Below are positions 1-5,179 of a stretch of 5,227 nucleotides of DNA, in pieces (positions within the stretch are counted from its first letter, which is position 1; each line of letters opens with the position of its first letter). The position numbers and the translations under genes are program-made. The stretch comes from an uncultured Caulobacteraceae bacterium (lineage in GTDB: Bacteria; Pseudomonadota; Alphaproteobacteria; Caulobacterales; Caulobacteraceae), in contig CALEOQ010000467.1 of assembly GCA_937910255.1 (NCBI GenBank), positions 1-5,227 of the forward strand, read 5' to 3'. The notes under the pieces were generated by a model. That model was not told where the DNA came from, did not search any database, and saw only the letters and a list, made by a program, of their open reading frames with translations.

Positions 1-96
1 GACAGTAACAGGGGTACAGCGCGGAGTTCGAGAGGTTGCTCACACGAGGCGCTTCCGACGTGTAACTAGTATTCTTTTTTTCATATTTTTTTTTTT
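1..96. other. Non-biological left end: read noise and poly-T outside the P5 adapter
   Basis: This stretch lies outside the P5 adapter and should not be annotated as genome. Reading the minus strand outward from the adapter gives an 11-nt homopolymer (T on the plus strand, 86-96), a second T run at 75-81, then sequence with no recognisable gene. That order is what is expected when an Illumina read runs through a short fragment, past the adapter end, and into uninformative cycles. I see no coding or regulatory signal here. Confidence 0.85.
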
Positions 97-154
97 AATG
101 ATACGGCGACCAACGAGATCTCCACTCTTTCCCTACACGACGCTCTTCCGATCT
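97..154 (+). other. Illumina P5 / TruSeq universal adapter (contamination)
   Basis: All 58 nt align with the TruSeq universal (P5 plus read-1 primer) adapter, beginning AATGATACGGCGACC and ending GCTCTTCCGATCT. I see two substitutions: A for C at 113 and C for A at 122. The biological insert begins at 155. On the minus strand the DUF2061-like gene reads straight into this adapter, which produces the well-known artefact peptide SEERRVGKE. Confidence 0.98.
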
Positions 155-244
155 CCAGTCGCGGGTGAGGGCGAAGGCCACGGCCACCGCCACCGTCAGG
201 TGCATCAGACCATAGGTGATCGTCTTCAGCAGCACGCGGTTCAT
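155..244 (-). CDS. DUF2061-like small membrane protein, N-terminal 30 codons only
   Basis: Only the first 30 codons are present. The gene starts at ATG 244 and is truncated at 155 by the adapter junction, so the C-terminus is missing. The peptide MNRVLLKTITYGLMHLTVAV... has a short basic N-terminus, a KTITYG motif and one hydrophobic segment at about residues 13-26, ending TRDW. This resembles the start of DUF2061 (PF09834) proteins, which are short inner-membrane proteins of unknown function. The start lies 16 nt after the catalase stop, with purine-rich GAGGGG and GGAGG sites just upstream (258-253 and 251-247), so it is probably co-transcribed with the catalase. Any residues predicted beyond W30 come from adapter. 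The family call rests on a partial N-terminus and could be another small membrane protein. Confidence 0.72.
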
Positions 245-260
245 GACCTCCGCCCCTCGA

Positions 261-1160
261 TCACTTTGCGACCGGCGTGGTGGAGCCGGCCCCGGGACCC
301 GCGCCCAGATCAGCGCCGGTGATCGGGTCGCCATCGGGGGCCGACTCGGTGCGCTTGGCCAGGTTGGCCAGCACCTTGGTGTCCTTGGCCGGCAGCTTGA
401 CCGAGGCCAGCCCGTCGCCGCCATCGACCGCAGCCTGGTCTTCACGCTCGCTGACCACCTGCCAGTTATCGCCGGAGTTCCACGGACCCGAGGCGTCGCC
501 GTCGCCCTGGGACATGTTGTAATAGACGTCGGCGAACTTGGGATCAGCTGGCAGCTTGCCCGTGGGGAAGTTGGGCTCAATGGCGTAGAGCGCCTTCTCG
601 AACGACTTCTGGTGGGCGACCTCGCGGGTCATCAGGAATCCGAGGGCGTCCTTGATGCCCGGATCGTCTGTAATGTTGATCAGCCGCTCATAGATGATCT
701 TGGCCCGGCTTTCGGCGGCGATGTTGGATCGCAGGTCGGCCGTCGGTTCGCCACGGCTGTCGACATAGGCCGCGGTCCACGGCACCCCCGACGAGTTGGT
801 CAGGGCGGGGCCGCCGCCATAGAGCAGGGCCTGGGTGTGGCTGTCGCCGCCTCGGGTCAGGGACATGTAGAGATCGGCTTCCGACAGGGCGGCCTCGGCC
901 AATTGACCTTTGGCGCCCTTGTTGAGCATAGCGACGATGCTGCCGATAACCTCCAGGTGGCTCAGCTCCTCGGTCGCGATATCAAGTAAAAGATCCTTGC
1001 GACCTGGATCTTCTTCGGCCAGTCCCTGAGTAAAATATCGCATTGCAGCGGCAAGTTCACCATCCGGACCGCCGAACTGTTCCAGCAGCAGGCTGGCCAG
1101 CACTGGATTTGGCTCAGATACACGCACTGTGTACTGAAGTCTCTTGTTATGCATGAACAT
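261..1160 (-). CDS. Manganese-containing (dimanganese) catalase, KatN-like
   Basis: This non-haem catalase is expected to dismutate hydrogen peroxide to water and oxygen at a binuclear manganese site in the cytoplasm. The 299-residue protein matches the family along its length (PF05067; Lactobacillus plantarum and Thermus enzymes). By recalled alignment to the L. plantarum enzyme (ligands E35, E66, H69, E148, H181), the ligands here are E35 (in GGPDGE), E65 and H68 (in TEELSH), E150 (in AAES) and H183 (in TREVAHQ). All five are present, so it should be active. The C-terminal part has the family-like YYNMSQGDGD and GPWNSG stretches, then a Gly/Pro/Thr-rich tail. I chose ATG 1160 (MFMHNKRLQY, the usual N-terminus), which has AAAGGA 6 nt upstream. 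The frame stays open to an ATG at 1244, but that extension is not family-like. The first third uses more AT-rich codons (AGA, TTA, ACA, GTA) than the rest. Confidence 0.95.
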   Translation of the reverse strand: MFMHNKRLQYTVRVSEPNPVLASLLLEQFGGPDGELAAAMRYFTQGLAEEDPGRKDLLLDIATEELSHLEVIGSIVAMLNKGAKGQLAEAALSEADLYMSLTRGGDSHTQALLYGGGPALTNSSGVPWTAAYVDSRGEPTADLRSNIAAESRAKIIYERLINITDDPGIKDALGFLMTREVAHQKSFEKALYAIEPNFPTGKLPADPKFADVYYNMSQGDGDASGPWNSGDNWQVVSEREDQAAVDGGDGLASVKLPAKDTKVLANLAKRTESAPDGDPITGADLGAGPGAGSTTPVAK

Positions 1161-1166
1161 GGTCAT

Positions 1167-1172
1167 TCCTTT
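1167..1172 (-). promoter_or_regulatory. Ribosome binding site that decides the catalase start
   Basis: On the minus strand AAAGGA (1172 to 1167) lies 6 nt before the ATG at 1160. It practically abuts the alternative in-frame ATG at 1166, so it supports the start giving MFMHNKRLQY. Confidence 0.7.
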
Positions 1173-1203
1173 GAAGCACGCCAAACTAGCGACCTGGTGA
1201 CCT

Positions 1204-1228
1204 AAGGCGTCCGAATGCCATGAGTTCC
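1204..1228 (-). promoter_or_regulatory. Candidate EcfG/SigT-type general-stress promoter for the catalase
   Basis: The minus strand carries GGAAC (1228-1224), a 16-nt spacer, then CCTT (1207-1204). The alphaproteobacterial general stress sigma factor (EcfG; SigT in Caulobacter) recognises GGAAC, 16-17 nt, CGTT. The -35 element is therefore exact and the -10 has one mismatch. The position would give a leader of roughly 35-40 nt before ATG 1160. Manganese catalases are known members of this regulon in some alphaproteobacteria. A housekeeping-like alternative is TATAAT at 1252-1247 on the same strand, with a weak TTGTCG 15 nt upstream of it. Neither is proven. Confidence 0.4.
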
Positions 1229-1339
1229 TATAGTGAAGGCTCAAATATTATAATTCGCGAGAAGTGTCGACAATCAGACTGTCGAGTAAGTCGGGATTAC
1301 AACAGAGCGTCCTCTCGGCGGGGATCTCGGCCGCTGAAC

Positions 1340-1378
1340 GTGACGGCTCCGTGAAGTTTGAATGAAACTCGCTGTCAC
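1340..1378 (+). repeat. Nested inverted repeat upstream of the receptor gene
   Basis: The outer arms GTGACGGC (1340-1347) and GCTGTCAC (1371-1378) pair over 8 bp with one G-U. An inner 5-bp stem AGTTT/AAACT (1355-1359, 1365-1369) closes a 5-nt loop. It could be a leader RNA structure or a protein-binding site for a regulator of either divergent gene, or chance. No function can be assigned. Confidence 0.3.
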
Positions 1379-1394
1379 ACACTGAGGGGTTGCT

Positions 1395-1445
1395 CGGCCC
1401 TGTCGTTGAGGGGGCGGGGGGCAAGGGCCGGACGCGCATGTCCGG
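1395..1445 (+). repeat. Overlapping, mutually exclusive hairpins in the receptor leader
   Basis: CGGCCC (1395-1400) can pair with GGGCCG (1425-1430). CCGGAC (1428-1433) can pair with GTCCGG (1440-1445) around a 6-nt loop. The two stems share 1428-1430, so they cannot both form. The region ends about 38 nt before the GTG start. Alternative pairing in a leader can regulate translation or termination, but GC-rich DNA produces such pairs by chance, so this is suggestive only. Confidence 0.3.
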
Positions 1446-1472
1446 TTCCCCGCCGTCGCAACATCGACACGC

Positions 1473-1477
1473 GGAGA
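1473..1477 (+). promoter_or_regulatory. Ribosome binding site that decides the receptor start (GTG 1484)
   Basis: GGAGA at 1473-1477 is 6-7 nt upstream of the in-frame GTG at 1484. It is about 15 nt from the next in-frame ATG at 1493, which is too far to serve it well. This spacing favours the GTG start. Confidence 0.65.
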
Positions 1478-1483
1478 AATTCA

Positions 1484-4261
1484 GTGAACGGAATGAATCA
1501 CCACCTCGGCCCGGGCCGCGGGCGCCGCGCCGTCTGGCTGATGACCAGCTGCGCCGCCATCGGCTTGCTCAGCGCCACCGGCGTTCAGGCCCAGACCCAG
1601 AATGAAGCCACCGAGGTCGGCGAACTCGTCGTTACGGGCAGCTATCAGCGCAGCCTTCAGCAGGCGGTGGATCTGAAGCGCGAAAACGTCGGCTTCTCCG
1701 ACTCTATCGTCGCCACCGATGTCGCCAACTTCCCCGAGCAGAACCTGGCCGAAGCGCTGCAGCGCATGCCCGGCGTGACGATCGAGCGGAACAAGGGACT
1801 CGGCACCCGCGTCATGGTCCGCGGCCTGCCCAGCGAGTTCACCTTCGTCACCATCAACGACCTGGCGACGGCCTCGGGCAGCGGCGGCCGCGACGTCGAG
1901 TTCGACATCTTCGCCTCGGAAATCATCCAGCAGGTCACCGTCCAGAAGTCGCCCACCGCGGCCGATGAGGAAGGCGGCATCGCCGGCTCGATCAACATCT
2001 CCACGGCCCGCCCGTTCGACTATGACGGCCCGCGCCTGGTGGGCTCGGTGGAAGGCGCCTACAACTCCATCTCCGAAGAGATCGACCCCAAGCTGTCCTT
2101 CCTGGCGAGCAACACCTGGGGCGATTTCGGCGCGCTGGTCTCGGTCTCCACGGCCAAGCGGACCAACCGCACCGACTCTAACTCCGGCATCAATTTCCGT
2201 CCGGCCTTCCGCTTCCTGGAAGCTTCGGGCACGCGGGGGACCCAGGCCCAGAGCGTGCTGGCCCGGGACGCCGGCGTGATCGTCACTGACCGGTCGGACC
2301 GGGACCAGACGAGCCGCATCATCTTCCAGGACAAGGTCGGCGACCGGGTCTATCTGAACGAGCAGGACCAGTGGGGCGCGACCCTGTCGCTGCAGTACCG
2401 GCCGTCTTCAAACTTCAGCCTGGCCTTCGACGGCATGATCGGCGGCTATGACTCCACCGAGGACGAATACGACGCCGCGGCCTATTCGGCCTCCAGCCGC
2501 AGCACCTTCGAAACCATCCACGAATATGACGACACCACGCTCGCCGACTACGGCATGGTGGTCCTGCGCGACGTCTCCTACACCGCCACCCAGCACGAGT
2601 TCCTGAGCAAGGAGCGGATCAGCAAGACCGACTATTCGCAGTTCGGGGCTGAGCTGAACTGGAACGGCGACAATTGGGACTTCAATGCGCTGGCCGGCTA
2701 TTCCGGCGCGGAAAAGACCATCGACTTCGCCAATCTGAAGCATGTGGCCTATGCGCCCTCGCGCACCCGCTGGACGGCCGATGGCGGCGAGACGATCCTG
2801 AGCGCCAACCCGGCCTCGATCGACATGTACAACTCGCCGACGAGCTACCTGTTCGAGGCCTATGAGACCAATCTCGAGGCGATCACCGACGACAAGTACG
2901 CCGCCCAGGCCGACTTCACCCGCCACTTCGATTTCGCAGCCTTCCCGGCGCTCAGCAGCATCCAGGTGGGCGCCCGCTATACCGACAAGTCCAAGGAGCG
3001 CCAGTACGGCTCCCTGAACATCCAGGGTCCCGGCCCGGGCGACTCGTCCTGGGCCAACAAGCGCACCCTGGCCGACAGCGTTCTGACGCCCATCGGCGAC
3101 CTCGTGCCCGGCGGCGACTACAGCGTCCGCGACCTGACCTGGAGCCAGATCTCCAACGCCTATGCCCGCGACACCTTCCGCTACGCCGGCTTCGTCACCC
3201 CCTTTGACGACGGCCAGTACTACGAGGTCACCGAAGAGACCCTCAGCCTCTACGCCATGGCCGATTTCGATTTCGAGATCGCCCGCGTGCCGGTGTTCGT
3301 GAACGGCGGCGCCCGCTATGTGGACACCACGGTGGAGTCCTCGGGCTTCCACCAGGTCCAGAACCCGAACGGCACCACGGGCTACACGCCCGAGCCGGTG
3401 TCGAGCGAGGGCGGCTATGACAAGATCCTGCCCAGCCTGAACATCAACGCCGAACTGACCGACAGCATCATCCTGCGCGGGGCGGCCTCGAAAACCCTGA
3501 TCCGGCCGGCCCTGACCGATCTGGCCTATAAGCGCACCGCCAGCTGGAACTCGTTCCGCTTCACCGACGGCAACCCCAATCTGCAGCCGACCTACGCCAA
3601 GCAGTGGGAGGTGGGTCTCGAGAAGTACCTGGCGCAGGGCGGCCTGCTGTCGGTCTCCTACTTCTGGAAGGAGATCGAGGGCGTCGTCCGCAGCGAGCTG
3701 ACCGGGACCGTGCCGAACGTCACCAAGTACAACGCCAACGGCACGATCGACGGCGTCTACGACTTCGACGTCTATCAGCCGGTCAACGCCGAGGGCTCCT
3801 ATGAGGTCAGCGGCGTGGAGCTGGTGGCCGTGGTGCCGCTGAGCCTCTTCTATGCGCCGCTGGAAGGCTTCGGCGTCAACGCCAACTACACCCTGCTGGA
3901 CAGCTCGCTGACCGGCGAGTCCGATCTCGGCATCCCGACGCCGCCGGTGGGCCTGGCCGACAAGACCTACAACGTCACCCTCTATTACGAGAACGACCGC
4001 TTCCAGGCCCGGGCGTCCTATAACTACAAGGACAAGTACGTCGAAGGCATCGGCTACGAAATGTATCCGATCTGGCGCGACGCCTACGGCCAGACCGACA
4101 TCTCGGTCAGCTATGATGTGAACGACCGCATCCAGCTCAGCCTGGAGGGGATCAACATCACCGACGAGGAGACCAAGGGTTACACCATGCATCCCTCCTT
4201 CCCGACCATGTACGAGCTTTCGGGGCGCCGCTTCAGCCTCGGCGTGCGCATGGAGTGGTGA
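1484..4261 (+). CDS. TonB-dependent outer-membrane receptor, Xanthomonas/Caulobacter class
   Basis: This gated outer-membrane transporter takes up a scarce substrate using TonB-ExbB-ExbD energy; the substrate cannot be read from sequence. The protein is 925 residues from GTG 1484. A signal peptide has a basic stretch (R12-R15), a hydrophobic core at about 16-33 and a likely cut after VQA36. A TonB-box-like GELVVTG follows at 46-52. The plug spans about 65-177, with NFPEQNLAEALQRMPGV, RVMVRGL and the SPTAADEEGGIAGSINI stretch typical of TIGR01782 proteins. The rest is the beta-barrel, including LPSLN (about 649) and GNPNLQP (about 696), and it ends ...FSLGVRMEW with the terminal aromatic residue expected of barrels inserted by the BAM complex. 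I see no cysteine after the signal peptide. No STN signalling domain lies between signal peptide and TonB box. The frame is open back to ATG 1358, but those 42 codons are Arg-rich and would bury the signal peptide. It is divergent from the catalase and followed by a terminator. Confidence 0.95.
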   Translation: MNGMNHHLGPGRGRRAVWLMTSCAAIGLLSATGVQAQTQNEATEVGELVVTGSYQRSLQQAVDLKRENVGFSDSIVATDVANFPEQNLAEALQRMPGVTIERNKGLGTRVMVRGLPSEFTFVTINDLATASGSGGRDVEFDIFASEIIQQVTVQKSPTAADEEGGIAGSINISTARPFDYDGPRLVGSVEGAYNSISEEIDPKLSFLASNTWGDFGALVSVSTAKRTNRTDSNSGINFRPAFRFLEASGTRGTQAQSVLARDAGVIVTDRSDRDQTSRIIFQDKVGDRVYLNEQDQWGATLSLQYRPSSNFSLAFDGMIGGYDSTEDEYDAAAYSASSRSTFETIHEYDDTTLADYGMVVLRDVSYTATQHEFLSKERISKTDYSQFGAELNWNGDNWDFNALAGYSGAEKTIDFANLKHVAYAPSRTRWTADGGETILSANPASIDMYNSPTSYLFEAYETNLEAITDDKYAAQADFTRHFDFAAFPALSSIQVGARYTDKSKERQYGSLNIQGPGPGDSSWANKRTLADSVLTPIGDLVPGGDYSVRDLTWSQISNAYARDTFRYAGFVTPFDDGQYYEVTEETLSLYAMADFDFEIARVPVFVNGGARYVDTTVESSGFHQVQNPNGTTGYTPEPVSSEGGYDKILPSLNINAELTDSIILRGAASKTLIRPALTDLAYKRTASWNSFRFTDGNPNLQPTYAKQWEVGLEKYLAQGGLLSVSYFWKEIEGVVRSELTGTVPNVTKYNANGTIDGVYDFDVYQPVNAEGSYEVSGVELVAVVPLSLFYAPLEGFGVNANYTLLDSSLTGESDLGIPTPPVGLADKTYNVTLYYENDRFQARASYNYKDKYVEGIGYEMYPIWRDAYGQTDISVSYDVNDRIQLSLEGINITDEETKGYTMHPSFPTMYELSGRRFSLGVRMEW

Positions 4262-4294
4262 GCCCGCGTTGACCGCGACAGCCCCCGAGACGGC

Positions 4295-4327
4295 CGGTGG
4301 AGCGCACAGTCCCCCAGCGCTCCACCG
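4295..4327 (+). repeat. First of two tandem hairpins after the receptor
   Basis: CGGTGGAGCGC (4295-4305) and GCGCTCCACCG (4317-4327) form a perfect 11-bp stem with an 11-nt loop. No T-run follows, so alone it is not a standard terminator. It may protect the 3' end of the receptor mRNA or assist the next hairpin. An upstream ATG in frame with the sigma gene (4297) sits inside its left arm, which argues against that start. Confidence 0.6.
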
Positions 4328-4334
4328 TGCGACG

Positions 4335-4362
4335 CGCCCCCTCCGACGGAGGGGGCGTCTTT
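4335..4362 (+). terminator. Probable Rho-independent terminator of the receptor gene
   Basis: CGCCCCCTCC (4335-4344) and GGAGGGGGCG (4348-4357) form a perfect, very GC-rich 10-bp stem with a 3-nt loop, followed by TCTTT (4358-4362). It lies about 75 nt after the receptor stop and 30 nt before the sigma factor start. This suggests the receptor and the sigma factor are separate transcripts, or that read-through is partial. The T-run is short, so strength is uncertain. Confidence 0.75.
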
Positions 4363-4392
4363 GCGCCTGCATGGGCGCAGGGCAGGCGGCGC

Positions 4393-4899
4393 ATGGGGGC
4401 TGAGTTCGACCTCAACGGCCTGCGCGCCGACCTGGTCGCCTATCTCCGCCGCAAGGATCGGGGCGGAGAAGAGGCCGAGGACGTGGCGCAGGAGGCCTTC
4501 GCCCGCTTCCACCGCGCCGGCCACGAGCTGAGGGCGGCTGATGCGCGGCCGCTCCTGTTCGTCATCGCCAGGAATATCCAGCTCGACCGCTGGAAGGCCG
4601 CCGCGCGGGAGACCCGCCGGAGCCTGCCGGACGACGTGTATGACCTGGACTCCGGCCCCTACGCCCTGGCCAGCGCCGCGCCCCGGGCCGATCAGCAACT
4701 GATCGATCGCCAGAACCTGGCCGCCGCCGCCGCGGCGATCCGCGCCCTGCCGCCCAAGACGCGGGACGCTTTTCTGCTGCATCGGTTTGAAAGCCTGACC
4801 TACCGGCAGATCGCCGCGCGGTTGGGAATCTCGGTGAGCATGGTCGAAAAGCACATCGCCGAGGCGCTGCGGCAGTTGAAGATATCGCGGGGAGATTGA
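4393..4899 (+). CDS. FecI-like ECF (extracytoplasmic function) RNA polymerase sigma factor
   Basis: This 168-residue protein directs RNA polymerase to promoters of a small regulon, in FecI systems usually under control of an inner-membrane FecR. The sigma-2 region spans about residues 10-73, with AEDVAQEAFARFHRAG and the core-binding/-10 recognition stretch FVIARNIQLDRWKAA. A variable linker follows. The sigma-4 region spans about 118-163, with LPPKTRDAFLLHRFESLTYRQIA and the helix-turn-helix ARLGISVSMVEKHIAEAL, a strong FecI-type signature. Length is normal for an ECF factor. I chose ATG 4393 because family proteins begin just before sigma-2. The open frame reaches ATG 4297, but those 32 codons cross the hairpin and terminator. 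The ribosome binding site is weak (AGGCGG close to the ATG). A FecR-like gene follows after 81 nt. The regulon is unknown; the adjacent receptor is a candidate. Confidence 0.92.
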   Translation: MGAEFDLNGLRADLVAYLRRKDRGGEEAEDVAQEAFARFHRAGHELRAADARPLLFVIARNIQLDRWKAAARETRRSLPDDVYDLDSGPYALASAAPRADQQLIDRQNLAAAAAAIRALPPKTRDAFLLHRFESLTYRQIAARLGISVSMVEKHIAEALRQLKISRGD

Positions 4900-4980
4900 G
4901 GTGTCCGTCCCTTCGATCGTTGTGTTTGGTGACGCCCGCGGCGACGCTGGCCGCCCCGTCCAGAGGAAGTGCCCGCGTTG
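4900..4980 (+). other. Gap between sigma factor and FecR-like gene
   Basis: FecI and FecR genes are often tightly spaced or overlapping; here 81 nt separate them. The frame of the FecR-like gene has a stop at 4930-4932, so it cannot start before 4933. I see no hairpin with a T-run and no clear promoter. AGAGGAAG at 4962-4969 is the likely ribosome binding site of the downstream gene. Confidence 0.5.
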
Positions 4981-5115
4981 ATGCTCAATCGTCTCGCCGC
5001 CCTGTTCGCCGCCCGGCCTTCGACGGCCGAGGCCTGGCTCGCCCGCATGGGCCGGCCGGGCGTGAGCGCGCGCGACCAAGCGGCGCTCGAAGCCTGGCTC
5101 GACGCCGACCCCGCT
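4981..5115 (+). CDS. FecR-like anti-sigma factor/regulator, N-terminal 45 codons only
   Basis: Only the N-terminus is present; the adapter starts at 5116. The peptide MLNRLAALFAARPSTAEAWL... contains AEAWLARM, SARDQAALEAWLDADP. This is the pattern of the cytoplasmic N-terminal domain (DUF4880, PF16220) of FecR proteins, which binds and controls the cognate FecI-type sigma factor. The transmembrane helix and periplasmic FecR domain expected later are missing from this window. The start is ATG 4981 or the adjacent in-frame TTG 4978; AGAGGAAG at 4962-4969 fits TTG slightly better (8 nt spacing rather than 11). Position directly behind a FecI-like sigma gene supports the call. Residues after A45 in any automatic translation (RSEEHTSELQS...) come from adapter. 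Confidence 0.83.
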
Positions 5116-5179
5116 AGATCGGAAGAGCACACGTCTGAACTCCAGTCACGTCGTAATCTCGTATGCCGTCTTCTGCTTG
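5116..5179 (+). other. Illumina P7 / TruSeq index adapter (contamination)
   Basis: AGATCGGAAGAGCACACGTC... at 5116-5149 is the TruSeq index adapter. It is followed by a 6-nt barcode GTCGTA (5150-5155) and the P7 tail ATCTCGTATGCC...TGCTTG (5156-5179), as I recall it without mismatch. The biological insert ends at 5115. Its minus-strand translation gives the widely known contaminant peptide SSRRRHTR and DWSSDVCSSDL. Confidence 0.98.

Larger units (their letters stand above)
1161..1483. other. Divergent intergenic region between catalase and receptor
   Basis: This 323-bp spacer separates two divergently transcribed genes and holds no convincing gene of its own. Its left half is AT-rich: by hand count, 1141-1200 is about 47% GC and 1201-1260 about 43%, against about 63-70% in the gene bodies sampled. 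It includes ATTATAAT at 1247-1254, giving TATAAT on both strands. A 6-bp inverted repeat TCGACA/TGTCGA with a 7-nt spacer (1267-1285) could be an operator. The right half is GC-rich with several inverted repeats. I could not identify a clear promoter for the receptor. Confidence 0.6.

Noticed and set aside
75..96. T-runs as a terminator or AT-rich promoter
   Set aside because: They directly abut the P5 adapter and match off-end sequencing homopolymer, not genome.
216..989. 257-codon plus-strand frame opposite the catalase
   Set aside because: The minus strand encodes a catalase with all five metal ligands; the plus frame has no family resemblance and is explained by high GC.
1161..1244. Catalase N-terminal extension to ATG 1244
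   Set aside because: The extra 28 residues have no counterpart in the family, and the region carries promoter-like elements; the ribosome binding site fits ATG 1160.
2408..4372. 654-codon open frame on the minus strand across the receptor gene
   Set aside because: It is antisense to a clearly recognisable receptor, its composition is that of a high-GC shadow frame (rich in Gly, Val, Ala, Arg), and it shows no recognisable domain.
4297..4392. Upstream start of the sigma factor at ATG 4297 (or in-frame GTG 4327)
   Set aside because: Both lie in the hairpins between the genes; ECF factors begin close to sigma-2, as from ATG 4393.
155..5115. CRISPR arrays, insertion sequences, tRNA or rRNA genes, attachment sites
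   Set aside because: I looked for repeated units, terminal inverted repeats with a transposase, and cloverleaf or rRNA motifs and saw none.
4180..5130. 316-codon minus-strand frame opposite the sigma factor
   Set aside because: It is a shadow of the sigma and FecR-like genes, and its first residues lie in the P7 adapter.
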